A DNA stretch of 64,000 nt from Nitrospira sp. (GCA_022226955.1 CP092079.1:1395053-1459052), one strand, 5' to 3'; counted from the first letter of the stretch, positions 7,601-15,837 are shown. Notes: a model not told the origin generated them from the letters alone. Translations and numbers: made by a program.

Positions 7601-9564
7601 CCGCGGGCGATGTTGCCGTCCCACTTCCAGTCCCACACCGTCGAATCGTAGGCCATGATCTGGCCCTTCTCGTCGTTGGTGTGGCCCGGTTGACCCTGGG
7701 CTGGCACGAACATCTCGACCCAATCCTTGATATTCACCACCACCGGATCGGATTTCCAGTTCGTCTTCTGGCTCTTGTCGACGATCTGGAAGGTCTTGCC
7801 GAACCAATCGACAGTGGTGCCGATCAGCTTGTCCGACGAGACGCCCTGCTTCATGCGGCCCACACGCTCCGGCAACTCACGCATATCCGGCATCGTGTCG
7901 GTATGCGCCGCGCCAACTTGCAGCGTGTTGTAGAACCGGCCGTACCCCCACATGCCCGCGACGTAGTGATGCGCCACATGACAGTGATAGAGGAACTCGC
8001 CGGCCAGATGCTGACAGCCACCGCCGCCGCACTCAGGCTCCAGGTCGAGCGCTTCTGACGGCCCGATGACTTCCACGTCCACCCGATCGGACTTGGTCCG
8101 AATGACCGGATATTTCACCGGACCATCCTGACCCATCGCCCACAGGGTGTTGGGTTCGGTGCCAGGGCTGCGCTGCCAGCGGATGGTTCCGCTATGAGGA
8201 TGATGGGAGTGAAACACTTCCGATCCACCATGCACCACCCGCCACTTGACCGGGTCACCCATGTAACCGCGCGCCACCGTGGTGGGAGGATCGCCGAAGG
8301 TGTACGCACTGTACGCCATCGACTCATCCTCGAATCCAAAATATTCATGCTGCAAATGCATCTGATCGATGCCGAACGGCTCGCTGCGATAGTTGATCGC
8401 GCGACCGCCTGGGCGGTACGCATCCGTCAGCGGATCGCGCTGCGGCAAGAAGTCGCCCTTCTTGTTCAGCGGACGGAACGCTTCATCGCCGATTTCGTGA
8501 TAGAACAGCACGAATTCGCGGAAGTCCGGTCCAGACCCGTTGTCGATCATGACCTGCCATCCGCTGTCGGTCTCGGGCGCGGCGCCCGTGCCGAGCGGAT
8601 CGAGGTATTTGGAGCCCTTCGGCTCAACGATGAAGGCACCGAAAAGACCCAACACCGTCAATTCGCGGTCATGGCTCCAGGAGTGGAACTGCCGCACACC
8701 TTCCTGCATGCTTGGATAGATGTACCATTCGAATTCCTGCGTCTTGCCCGGCGACACCACCGTATCGGGGTTTGTCGTCGTGGCGGGCTTTCCGGTCGCG
8801 CTCACGATCATGCTGGAGGCCTGGATGACCAAGCTGCCATCCTCACCTTCCATCTGATTGCGCAACGTCATCTTGACGCAGTCGCCCTGATTGGCGCGGA
8901 GCACCAACGGCTGAATCGCATCGCCCTGGTTTCCAGTCGTAACCGCGCCCGGATCGAACCCATCCTTCTCGCGGGCCTCCTTATTCTTGGCCTCTTCCGC
9001 GCGAACCTTATCCAGGTCGTGGGTATGGGCATACATATACCCAGGATAGAAGTCGAGCCAGCGATTCAACGAGACTTCCACGTTGATCATCGAGACATCA
9101 AACTTCTTGACCGGGGCATTGGCCGGGCACTTGCCGCCGGACGACAAGACCGGCTCGCCCTTGCCGGGATCCGACATGAGCAGGAAGCTGCTGCCGTCCT
9201 GCCCCATGTACTGGTGCATCATCGACATGTCGTTGAACGCACCGGAAGTCGGGGTCGCCTGCGCGTCTTTCTTCGCCTGGTTCCCCAGCTTCTCCATCAA
9301 CCGATGATGCTGCATCTCCATCTTCTCGGCATTACCGGCACGACCTTCCATGGCGTTTTCCACCACGGTCTGGCCCTTGAGCTGCTGCGTCCAGCCTGGC
9401 ATCGCGACCGGAGTCGCGTGGCCGTCGTGCAACGGCTCAGCGGGTCCTGCCGCAAACAGCCATGGTGTCGCCACCAGGCTGCCCGTCAGCAACACGCTGT
9501 GCAGCATCAACGACAGGCGGCTACGCCTCCGCTGACGCTGAGATTGAAGTTGAAAAACCCTCAT
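4624..9564 (-). CDS. Giant periplasmic multicopper oxidase, MofA/MnxG-like (putative Mn(II) oxidase)
   Basis: At 1646 residues this is close in size to MofA of Leptothrix and larger than MnxG. GGGAGG precedes the ATG. A basic N-terminus (RRRSRLSL) and hydrophobic stretch to about residue 40 form a signal, perhaps Tat-like but not canonical. Three internal repeats start with a C-PxNA motif (about residues 146, 741 and 1253), so six cupredoxin domains are likely. Copper ligands visible: His294/His298, the His452-457 cluster, a type 1 site His527-Cys528-His529 with His533 and Met538, the His832-Pro-His834 pair, and His980-Asp-His982 with His991. Unit 3 (after residue 1250) has lost nearly all ligands. 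Family members oxidise Mn(II) or other metals; the substrate here is inferred, not shown. Confidence 0.85.
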   Translation of the reverse strand: MRVFQLQSQRQRRRSRLSLMLHSVLLTGSLVATPWLFAAGPAEPLHDGHATPVAMPGWTQQLKGQTVVENAMEGRAGNAEKMEMQHHRLMEKLGNQAKKDAQATPTSGAFNDMSMMHQYMGQDGSSFLLMSDPGKGEPVLSSGGKCPANAPVKKFDVSMINVEVSLNRWLDFYPGYMYAHTHDLDKVRAEEAKNKEAREKDGFDPGAVTTGNQGDAIQPLVLRANQGDCVKMTLRNQMEGEDGSLVIQASSMIVSATGKPATTTNPDTVVSPGKTQEFEWYIYPSMQEGVRQFHSWSHDRELTVLGLFGAFIVEPKGSKYLDPLGTGAAPETDSGWQVMIDNGSGPDFREFVLFYHEIGDEAFRPLNKKGDFLPQRDPLTDAYRPGGRAINYRSEPFGIDQMHLQHEYFGFEDESMAYSAYTFGDPPTTVARGYMGDPVKWRVVHGGSEVFHSHHPHSGTIRWQRSPGTEPNTLWAMGQDGPVKYPVIRTKSDRVDVEVIGPSEALDLEPECGGGGCQHLAGEFLYHCHVAHHYVAGMWGYGRFYNTLQVGAAHTDTMPDMRELPERVGRMKQGVSSDKLIGTTVDWFGKTFQIVDKSQKTNWKSDPVVVNIKDWVEMFVPAQGQPGHTNDEKGQIMAYDSTVWDWKWDGNIARGERESTAANPKYPWAAKWDDSTRPAILFDPTTGKMAWPLFKPHFGKRVPFSANHSGAPWLEPIHQDANGERTSEPAIPGEQGRWSLCPVNANRKFYNIHFVRMPITLAKKQGKEPAMVDKDGLIYLLHEEERLTRANDDLKLPAVIRANVYDCVDLVLTSEWDDDDYTNFQSSKINIHPHFFQFDTGNSDGVISGMEYEMSVRPFTMWGKKTKHGLPAPMVAKIVGGAKAGASSIKIEMAPGASKFHVNTELMVGMDCLEKGNDATASLPRDKSCSEVARIKEIKGDQVTFFKPLKNNHPANDLVSPEFVRYRWWVDVDMGTVFWHDHAFGATTWPHGGFGVTIVEPFGSTYHDPKNGKLVWSGPIADIHSNEPIGAGVSGSFRELMVSIHDTVPHTVNVIEAGNPPGQPIEVALEAGKTVSFQMPDKILNAPNKYINGGTHTTGSGFNFRAAPFAQRLSNNPDTSKLFSSAIHGDPGTPLLRAYTGDTMVFRLLHQLMNESHVWTIAGHTFLTERYAADANRKNSIHVGIAERYDLVTKAGGFQGMPGDYIHFNGRTSHFAEGGWGIVRVLDKETADLKPLPKGTNPLGIPATPSSVCPANAPVKSFNVVALDRPMKLHPKAPDAIEVDFERKIEMTMPEGKIFALEEEATTVASGLTPNPLTLRVNLGDCIKVNLKNKMKASRASFFAPGLAFDPKDSQGLNVGNNAGEQTVAPGEGRVYTYYAHPSNKETTSLVWDGGNIVLNPRNGLYGAIVVGPRGSQYRDPVTGADISQKNAWRADVIVDTSLTENAGKRNYRDVALFFQDEDNIIGTAFMPYVQNVAGLTSVNYRAEPYKFREEQGCSLGKIFQPCAVDKPEDPVTPLIEAHAGDALRIHVIGANSEQNGMFGVEGHEWPIEPYMPGADMISVVEYAGSEVLDVFIRGGAGGPYRQVGDFVWSNARLPYTQSGQWGYLRVLPAGDSRIQPLGAAGMGAKQAEVEPAVKAIPTAMK

Positions 9565-9648
9565 ATCGCGGCCTCCCCCCTGTTATGACCGCCCCCTGGG
9601 CGGACTGTTGAAACACACCGACAATGGATACTCGCCAGATACCTTCCA

Positions 9649-9793
9649 GGTACTTTATCTGCGCGATAAAAGTACCGGCCTCCGACTCTCTCCGGCCTTT
9701 CCTCTGGAGGAATTTAGAGCTGGTGAAGGATCCTTCTCACGAAGGAGTGGGTCATTCGGAGGCCGGTCCAAAATTACCCAGACCTTCACCAGC
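9649..9793 (-). ncRNA. Structured 5' leader with interleaved helices upstream of the oxidase
   Basis: Three long helices can form in the minus-strand leader. P1 pairs 9783-9793 with 9719-9729 (11 bp, perfect). P2 pairs 9756-9767 with 9674-9685 (12 bp, perfect). P3 pairs 9665-9676 with 9649-9659 (11 bp with one bulged base, 5-base loop). P1 and P2 are interleaved, as in a pseudoknot. P2 and P3 share bases 9674-9676, so they compete at their edge. The element starts just downstream of the sigma-54 type promoter and ends 85 bases before the oxidase ATG. It matches no riboswitch class that I recognise; regulation of oxidase expression is inferred. Confidence 0.5.
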
Positions 9794-9806
9794 GGAGCTT
9801 TCTATC

Positions 9807-9822
9807 CGCAAGCGTTATGCCT
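9807..9822 (-). promoter_or_regulatory. Sigma-54 (-24/-12) promoter candidate for the multicopper oxidase
   Basis: On the minus strand the sequence reads AGGCAT, five bases, TTGC, with GG and GC at the exact -24/-12 spacing; the consensus is TGGCAC-N5-TTGC. The predicted start near 9796 would place the structured leader at the very 5' end of the oxidase mRNA. The neighbouring activator gene supports the call. Confidence 0.55.
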
Positions 9823-9931
9823 AACTCACCGTTCCTCCAGCATATTTTCGATTTCTCAGTCCTGGAGCGGCTTCGATAACACTCACTGTTCCATCAGGAC
9901 ATTGCACCCGAATGGCATGATTCCACAGGCC

Positions 9932-10008
9932 TAGACAGACAAATACACAACAACTACTCGATGCTAGCGTTTTCAGTAACTTATACTGTCCATCTTGATA
10001 GACAGACA
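9932..10008 (-). promoter_or_regulatory. Enhancer-like dyad and half site for a sigma-54 activator
   Basis: A 20-bp dyad at 9986-10005 has arms CTGTC-C-ATC and GAT-A-GACAG, with one mismatch per arm and a 2-base centre. The 10-base word TAGACAGACA occurs at 9999-10008, overlapping the dyad, and again at 9932-9941. These sites lie about 140 and 200 bases upstream of the predicted sigma-54 start, the usual place for activator binding. Which activator binds is unknown; the adjacent one is the obvious candidate. Confidence 0.45.
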
Positions 10009-10046
10009 GGAAAGATGAGTTGGGGCAAATGAGGGCACTGAAAGAC

Positions 10047-10070
10047 GGACTAGAGGGACTAGAGGGACTA
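10047..10070. repeat. Short tandem repeat GGACTAGAG
   Basis: Two perfect 9-base units (10047-10055 and 10056-10064) and a partial third overlap the stop codon of the minus-strand activator gene. The array is probably slippage-derived; no function is evident. Confidence 0.6.
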
Positions 10071-11462
10071 TTGGAGGCCGTAATCTCGCAGCTTATTGTA
10101 GAGACCAGCCCGACTGATCTTCAGTAACTTGGCGGCTCGAAGCCGATTCCCGCCAGTCTTCCGCAAGGCTTCGACGATGCGTGTCCGCTCCGTGAGACTG
10201 ACTGCGTCCCGAACCACCGTGCGCAGCCCTTCCTCCGGCGCCTTTGCTCTCAAAGCCACCATATCGCTGCACATCAGATCTGGACCCGTCGTTGTCACAA
10301 CCGCCCGCTCGATGTAATGCTGCAACTCGCGAACATTCCCCGGCCACACCGCCTCGCTGAGCGCTTGCACCACATCGGACGAGACCGTTCTCAGCGACTG
10401 CCGATGGCGCTTGCACGATGCGGCGAGGAACTGGTCGACCAACAATGGAATATCCTCTCGCCGCTCTCGAAGCGGAGGCAACGACAACGGCAAGACCGCC
10501 AAGCGATAATACAGATCCTGCCGGAACGCCTTCATCTTCACCAACTCACCCAGATCTTTATTCGTGGCCGACACGACTCGTACATCGACCTTGACCGGCT
10601 GATTGCCTCCGACTCGTTTGACTTCCCCTTCTTGCAGCACACGCAACAGCTTGGCTTGAAACGTCGGCGTCGTATCGGCAATCTCGTCGAGGAAAATGGT
10701 GCCGCCGTCCGCTTCTTCGAACAGACCCCGCTTATTCGCCGTCGCACCGGTAAACGATCCCTTCATATGGCCGAATAACTCGCTCTCCAGCAAGGTCTCC
10801 GGCAGCGATCCGCAATCGACCACCACAAACGGCTTGTCCCGGCGATCACTGAGGCGATGAATGGTCTTCGCGACTAACTCTTTACCCGTGCCGCTTTCAC
10901 CCTGAATCAACACGGTCGCCTGGCTCTCCGCGACCAATGCAATCATGTCGAACAACTGCTGCATCGCCGCGCTGCGGCCGATGAGATCGCCCAAATGCTC
11001 TCGCACCATCGGAACCGGACGGTCGTCCGGCTCCTGAAACACCGGTCGAAGAGCTGGCTTAGGAGAGGACGTAAATAACACCAGCATGGAGGCGACCTGC
11101 CCGTCGCTGGCGACCAGTGGAAACGCCTGATGCATCCCGCAAGCAGTCCCATCGCCCTCTACGCCGCACGACACGGACTGGACATCCGGCGATTGAAACA
11201 CTTTCGTCGCCGGGCAGGCGCCGCAGGGATCGGGGCGACGCGCAAACGCCTGATAGCACTTTGCAGGATGCGAGCGGGATTCACCGGACACAGGCTCGGC
11301 CCATGCCGCCGAGTTGGCGTACACGACGTTGAACTCGCGATCCATCACCGCGACACGATCGGATATTCCACCCGCAAGCTGCCGAATCGCTTCGACCCGC
11401 GCGGCGAGAATGGGATCGTTGAAAGGGGAAACGACACACACCTCTGGCTGAGATCCGGCCAT
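10068..11462 (-). CDS. Sigma-54-dependent activator with Cys-rich PAS domain
   Basis: The 464-residue protein has an N-terminal PAS-like sensor (about 25-130), an AAA+ ATPase domain (about 155-385) and a C-terminal Fis-type helix-turn-helix ([20 protein letters not shown]). The AAA+ part shows Walker A GESGTGKE, the sigma-54 contact loop as GSFTGA, and Walker [12 protein letters not shown]. The PAS region carries Cys69, Cys80, Cys83, Cys99, Cys108 and His111. The CYQ..C-x2-CP pattern is common in PAS proteins of related bacteria but could also bind metal or sense redox. There is no receiver domain. An AGGGAG ribosome site precedes the ATG. The gene directly precedes the oxidase control region and is the likely regulator of the oxidase. 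Confidence 0.9.
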   Translation of the reverse strand: MAGSQPEVCVVSPFNDPILAARVEAIRQLAGGISDRVAVMDREFNVVYANSAAWAEPVSGESRSHPAKCYQAFARRPDPCGACPATKVFQSPDVQSVSCGVEGDGTACGMHQAFPLVASDGQVASMLVLFTSSPKPALRPVFQEPDDRPVPMVREHLGDLIGRSAAMQQLFDMIALVAESQATVLIQGESGTGKELVAKTIHRLSDRRDKPFVVVDCGSLPETLLESELFGHMKGSFTGATANKRGLFEEADGGTIFLDEIADTTPTFQAKLLRVLQEGEVKRVGGNQPVKVDVRVVSATNKDLGELVKMKAFRQDLYYRLAVLPLSLPPLRERREDIPLLVDQFLAASCKRHRQSLRTVSSDVVQALSEAVWPGNVRELQHYIERAVVTTTGPDLMCSDMVALRAKAPEEGLRTVVRDAVSLTERTRIVEALRKTGGNRLRAAKLLKISRAGLYNKLRDYGLQ

Positions 11463-11492
11463 CTCTCTACTCCCTATCTATTTGAACGGAAG

Positions 11493-11906
11493 CTACCGAG
11501 CCGCCTCAGTCGCCGTCACGCGCTGAAATCCACCCCTATCTCCCTTAAGCAATTGTCTCACACAAGATTTCAGCTCCGCCAGATGCACCGGCTTGCTGAA
11601 ATACGCCGTCGCGCCAGCGCGAAGCACTTTCATCCTGACCTGCTCATCGCCGAACGCCGTCATGACGACGATCGGACAGTTCGGAGCGACGGCTCTGAGG
11701 CGATTGATATAGTCAACGCCTCCCGTGTCAAAACGAATCTCCGTCAGAACCAAATCCGGCATAGCACTGAGAACGAGCTGAAAGGCCTCTTCCCCGCCCC
11801 CGGCCTCACGAAGCGCATACCCTTCTCTCCACAAACTGTCGCAGAGAAGGCTGCGCATCTCTCCGTCGTCGTCAACCACCAGCACCATCGGCTTCCCCTC
11901 GATCAC
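11493..11906 (-). CDS. Stand-alone receiver-domain protein with Glu at the phosphorylation site
   Basis: The 137-residue protein is one CheY-like receiver domain. It has the acidic pocket (VVDDD, residues 10-14), the MTAFG switch block and the SKPV lysine. The phospho-accepting Asp is replaced by Glu56 (DLVLTEIRF); the NtrC-type neighbour at 14461 has DLRM with Asp56 at the same position. A Glu there often mimics phosphorylation and cannot be phosphorylated in the normal way. Start is GTG, 5 bases after AAGGAGG. It is co-oriented with the activator gene 30 bases downstream and follows a consensus sigma-54 promoter. Confidence 0.85.
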   Translation of the reverse strand: MIEGKPMVLVVDDDGEMRSLLCDSLWREGYALREAGGGEEAFQLVLSAMPDLVLTEIRFDTGGVDYINRLRAVAPNCPIVVMTAFGDEQVRMKVLRAGATAYFSKPVHLAELKSCVRQLLKGDRGGFQRVTATEAAR

Positions 11907-11964
11907 GACGCCTCCTTCACAAGCGCTTCCCCTTCACCCCATCATCCGCTTGGACCGAAGTAAC

Positions 11965-11979
11965 GCAAAGACGGTGCCA
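11965..11979 (-). promoter_or_regulatory. Consensus sigma-54 promoter upstream of the receiver/activator operon
   Basis: On the minus strand the sequence is TGGCAC, five bases, TTGC, a perfect match to the -24/-12 consensus. The predicted start near 11953 leaves a leader of about 47 bases before the GTG at 11906. The operon encoding a sigma-54 activator may thus be activated by itself or by the NtrC-type protein at 14461. Confidence 0.7.
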
Positions 11980-12033
11980 TTCGGCAGCCCCATCGCTTTT
12001 CTCAATACTAGCTATTTTGCTGGGAATCCTCGA

Positions 12034-12126
12034 TGAACGTCCGTCCTTGAAACCGCAAGCTGAAGAGAAACACCCCAACACCTGAACGTCCGACTGTTGC
12101 AAGACGCCCCAACTGGGACAAGACGC
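12034..12126 (-). promoter_or_regulatory. Direct repeats upstream of the sigma-54 promoter (enhancer candidates)
   Basis: The word TGAACGTCCG occurs at 12034-12043 and 12083-12092. A second pair, ACTG-N3-CAAGACGC, occurs at 12093-12107 and 12112-12126, with 19 bases between starts. They lie 80 to 170 bases upstream of the predicted start, where sigma-54 activators bind. They do not resemble the dyad upstream of the oxidase, so a different activator may be involved. Confidence 0.35.
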
Positions 12127-12138
12127 ACTCGACAAGCC

Positions 12139-14424
12139 CTATCCACCCTTCGGGAGCAGAATCGTAAACGTCGTCCCCTGTCCCTCCAGACTTTCCGCTG
12201 AGATCGAACCCTGATGCTCTTCGATAATGCCTTTCACCACCGTAAGGCCAAGCCCCGTTCCCTTGCCAAACTCTTTGGTCGTAAAGAACGGGTCGAAGAC
12301 TCTGGCGATCACCTCCGGAGGAATCCCACTGCCCGTATCCGCCACCGTGAGCTTCACCATGCTGTCCGCCTGCGCCATTCCGATACGCAATTGCCCACCG
12401 TCCGGCATCGCGTGAACGGCATTCATGATGAGATTGATGAGCACCTGATTCATCTGGTCGGCATCGGCCTGCACCTTGGGACAGGCATCATCCAGCTGCA
12501 TCTCAACCTGCACGCGGTTTTTCGCCAGCCGTTCCTGAAACATCTCGACGCTGCTTTCAATGACGTCCCGCAAGACCAGCGAGCCTCGCTCAGGCGGCTT
12601 GCGCCGGGCAACCGCCAGGAGCTGATTCATGACACGCGTAATGCGTTCCACCTGCGCCACAATCGTGTGCAGGCCCCGCTTCACCGTCTCATCCGTCACG
12701 CGATCCATCAGATATTCCGCGCGGCCTAGAATGACGTTCATCGGCGTTCCGATTTCATGCGCCATTCCGGAGGCGACCGTCCCGAGCTCCGCAATGCGTT
12801 CCGTCTTGCGCAACCGGTCCTGCAACCGCTTCCGCTCACTGATGTCGCGCAACATCACCAACATCGCCGGACCTTCTTCGTCGAAAAACCCCGCCGCACT
12901 AACCTCGACATCGATCGGCACGCCATCCAGCCTGAGAATCCGCTCCTCAACCATTGGAATCACCTGGCTCCCGCCGAGCAATTCATCCGCCCGCTCGCGC
13001 ATGGCCGCGTGAGAGTCCTGGTGAAAGAGATCGACAGAAGACCGCCCGACAATCTCCTCGGCCTTCACCGCGCCGAATAGTTTCAGCGCCTGATCGTTCG
13101 CAAAAATAACCCGCTCGGCCCGGATCACCAGGATGCCGTAGGGCGACACCGCAATCAGGCGCCGATACCGCTCTTCGCTTTGCCGGATCAGCTGCTCCAC
13201 ACGCTTGCGCGCGGTCACGTCCTGCGTGGTCCCTACGATACGCGTCACCCGAAGGCCTGTGCCCGTCCCTTCAAAAAACACCTGTGCCCGCACCACCATC
13301 CATCGCACTTCCCCGCCGAGATATCGCATCCGGCACTCCGACGTAAACCGTGCGTCAGGCGAGTCAGGCCGATGCGTCGGCGCCATCAGTTCCTGCAAGG
13401 CGCGCAGATCGTCGGGATGCATAGAGGCCATCATCGCTCCGAGCGAAACACCGGTCCCGCAATGATGCAGCGCCTGAGCGCGGACATCCAGCTGCACCAG
13501 ATCCGCCGCCACATCGTATTCCCAGGCCCCAAGCTGGCCGGCCTCAAGAGCCAGCCGAGACCGTTCTTCGATTCCACGCAGATGCGCTTCCGCGCGCAGC
13601 CGCTCCGTAATGTCCCGAAGGATGACGGTATAAAACGTGGCGCCATCGACCACGATATGGGAAATCGCCGCTTCGACCGGAAACTCTTCGCCGTTCCCGC
13701 GCAGCCCCATGACCGTCCCGAGCTGCCCCATCTTCCGGCTGGTCACGTGGGATCGCCCGAACTTCTCCACATGATGCCGATGGGCCTCCCTGAATCGAGC
13801 CGGTAAGAACCGGTCCAGCGAGTGGCCGATCGCGTCGCGAGCAGAACATTGAAACATCCGCTCGGCCGCCTCGTTGAAGAGGAGAACCTGCATCCGATCA
13901 TCGCTAGTAATGATGGCGTCCATGGCGGACTGGACGATCCCGTCCAGCCGAAGACTGCTCAGCAACAAGTCCCGCGCGACTTGCGACTCGCGGTGCATGG
14001 CGCCCGTTGCGCTGGCTTCCGCCAGCTCGCGCGCCGCCACGGCCGCTTCCCGCCCGGCCTCCGCCTGCGCTTGCGCCGCCCGGGCCCCGGCAAGCTGACT
14101 GCGCACCTGCCGCTGCCGGACGATCATCCACGTCATTCCCCACATCACCGTCAAGCCGAGCGCACGGTTCATCACCGCCATGACCGGATCAATGCCGCGC
14201 GGAGAAAAGTACCCGCCCAAGGCCATCAACAGAGTCACCACCGCGGCAAAGCGGTAGGAATCACGGTCGCGCGGGGATTGCAGGACAAGCACGAGCGGGA
14301 TGAAATACAAGAGCCAGTCGGCCCATCCGAGCGGCGTCAGGAGATCGAGGACAAAAATAGAGGCAGTGAGCAGGGCAACCAGCCCAGCCCCTAGGCGGGA
14401 GAAGGCTTCAGATGGTGGACTCAC
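12139..14424 (-). CDS. Membrane sensor histidine kinase with multiple PAS domains
   Basis: The 761-residue protein starts with about four membrane helices (residues 10-105). A coiled, Ala-rich linker (about 108-150) follows, then three PAS/PAC units (about 160-280, 285-410 and 415-535). The HisKA domain has His556 in GMAHEIGTP. The ATPase domain has N-box [11 protein letters not shown]1 DTGSGIPPE and G2 GKGTGLGL. It is downstream of the NtrC-type regulator by 36 bases and most likely phosphorylates it. The signal is unknown; the short loops of the membrane part suggest sensing within the membrane. Confidence 0.9.
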   Translation of the reverse strand: MSPPSEAFSRLGAGLVALLTASIFVLDLLTPLGWADWLLYFIPLVLVLQSPRDRDSYRFAAVVTLLMALGGYFSPRGIDPVMAVMNRALGLTVMWGMTWMIVRQRQVRSQLAGARAAQAQAEAGREAAVAARELAEASATGAMHRESQVARDLLLSSLRLDGIVQSAMDAIITSDDRMQVLLFNEAAERMFQCSARDAIGHSLDRFLPARFREAHRHHVEKFGRSHVTSRKMGQLGTVMGLRGNGEEFPVEAAISHIVVDGATFYTVILRDITERLRAEAHLRGIEERSRLALEAGQLGAWEYDVAADLVQLDVRAQALHHCGTGVSLGAMMASMHPDDLRALQELMAPTHRPDSPDARFTSECRMRYLGGEVRWMVVRAQVFFEGTGTGLRVTRIVGTTQDVTARKRVEQLIRQSEERYRRLIAVSPYGILVIRAERVIFANDQALKLFGAVKAEEIVGRSSVDLFHQDSHAAMRERADELLGGSQVIPMVEERILRLDGVPIDVEVSAAGFFDEEGPAMLVMLRDISERKRLQDRLRKTERIAELGTVASGMAHEIGTPMNVILGRAEYLMDRVTDETVKRGLHTIVAQVERITRVMNQLLAVARRKPPERGSLVLRDVIESSVEMFQERLAKNRVQVEMQLDDACPKVQADADQMNQVLINLIMNAVHAMPDGGQLRIGMAQADSMVKLTVADTGSGIPPEVIARVFDPFFTTKEFGKGTGLGLTVVKGIIEEHQGSISAESLEGQGTTFTILLPKGG

Positions 14425-14460
14425 GAGGGTCTCGGACCGGCGTGCATGGTGAACGATAGT

Positions 14461-15837
14461 CTACTCGTGCGTCTTCGCTTCTTCAATCTCGCTAAGCTTG
14501 CGATAGAGGGTTTTCCGGTCGATGCCCAAGGCCTGCGCGGCCTGATATTTATTCCCGCCGGTCTTGTCGAGGATCTTCTTGATGTACTCTCGTTCGATCT
14601 CCTGCAGCGGCAGCATCTTTTCCGCCGCTTCGTCGAGCACCCGCCGGTCTCCGCGGGCGCCCTGCACCGCCTGGGGCAGATCGTCCGGCGAGATTTTTTC
14701 GCCGCGATTGAGCGTCACCGCCCGCTCCACCACATTTTCCAACTCGCGGACATTGCCTGGCCAGTTGTAGTCCATCAACATCGCCAGCGCCGATTCACCG
14801 ACTCCTTTGACTTCCTTGTTCCGGGCCTCGGCGCATTTCTTCAAGAACTCTTCCACCAGAATGGGAATATCTTCCCGGCGATCCCGCAACGGCGGCAGCA
14901 TCACTTCAATGACATTGAGCCGGTAGAACAAATCGTCGCGAAACCGCTTCGCCTTCACCTCTTCCGCAAGATGCAAATTGGTCGCGGCAATAATCCGCAC
15001 ATCGACGGCGATCGGCTTTGTGGCGCCGACCCGGCGGATGTCCTTTTCTTGAATGGCCCGCAAGAGTTTGGCTTGCAGCATAATCGGCAGCTCGCTGATT
15101 TCATCGAGAAACAACGTGCCCTTTTGCGCCTCTTCAAACAGGCCGCGCTTATCCGTCTTGGCATCCGTGAAGGCCCCGCGCATATGGCCGAACAACTCGC
15201 TTTCCAGCAGCTGCTCGGGAATCGCAGCGCAATTGACCGGCACGAACGGCGCATCCTTGCGATCGCTATTATAGTGAATAGCTTTCGCCACCAGCTCTTT
15301 TCCCGTTCCGCTTTCGCCGGTGATCAGCACATTGGTGGGGCTATCCGCGACGCGGCGGATCAGGTCGAAGACCGCCTGGATCGCTTTGCTCTTCCCGAGG
15401 ATGTGATGAAAACTGTACTCCTTATGCACTTCCTTCCGGAGCCGGCCGACTTCCCGCCGCAACGCGGATTCGCGCACCGCGCGCTCGACCACTCGAATAA
15501 TCTCCTCGGTCTTCACCGGCTTCGTCAGATAGTCGCTCGCGCCTCGCTTCATCGCTTCGACCGCCGTTTCGACGGACCCGAAGGCAGTCATGAGAATGAC
15601 GCCAATATCGGGATACAGCCGCTTGATCTCAAGCAGCAATTCCGTGCCGAGCATCCCCTTCATGCGCAAGTCGGTCAGCACCACGGCGAAATCTTCCTCG
15701 GCCAGGAGTTTCAGCGCCTCCTGCCCGCTTCCCGCCGTCGAAATCTGATGTCCGCGATCCTTGAGCACGTCGAACACCAGTTCGCGCATCTCGGCATCGT
15801 CGTCAACGACCAGTACCGCGCCCCATTCTTCCGTCAT
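14461..15837 (-). CDS. NtrC-family response regulator
   Basis: At 458 residues it has a receiver domain with Asp56, an AAA+ domain with Walker A GESGTGKE and Walker B GTLFLDEISE, and a Fis-type DNA-binding helix at the end (TGGNKYQAAQALGIDRKTLY). The sigma-54 contact loop reads GAFTDA instead of GAFTGA, a variant seen in other working activators. It is the first gene of an operon with the kinase that follows, so the pair forms a complete two-component system. A possible target is the consensus sigma-54 promoter at 11965. Confidence 0.92.
   Translation of the reverse strand: MTEEWGAVLVVDDDAEMRELVFDVLKDRGHQISTAGSGQEALKLLAEEDFAVVLTDLRMKGMLGTELLLEIKRLYPDIGVILMTAFGSVETAVEAMKRGASDYLTKPVKTEEIIRVVERAVRESALRREVGRLRKEVHKEYSFHHILGKSKAIQAVFDLIRRVADSPTNVLITGESGTGKELVAKAIHYNSDRKDAPFVPVNCAAIPEQLLESELFGHMRGAFTDAKTDKRGLFEEAQKGTLFLDEISELPIMLQAKLLRAIQEKDIRRVGATKPIAVDVRIIAATNLHLAEEVKAKRFRDDLFYRLNVIEVMLPPLRDRREDIPILVEEFLKKCAEARNKEVKGVGESALAMLMDYNWPGNVRELENVVERAVTLNRGEKISPDDLPQAVQGARGDRRVLDEAAEKMLPLQEIEREYIKKILDKTGGNKYQAAQALGIDRKTLYRKLSEIEEAKTHE

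Noticed and set aside
8194-9588. A 464-codon plus-strand frame opposite the giant oxidase
   Set aside because: It is rich in His and Arg as expected for an antisense frame, and the minus strand carries clear copper motifs.
14461-15837. GAFTDA in place of GAFTGA as a sign of a non-sigma-54 regulator
   Set aside because: This variant occurs in other functional sigma-54 activators, and the rest of the AAA+ domain is intact.
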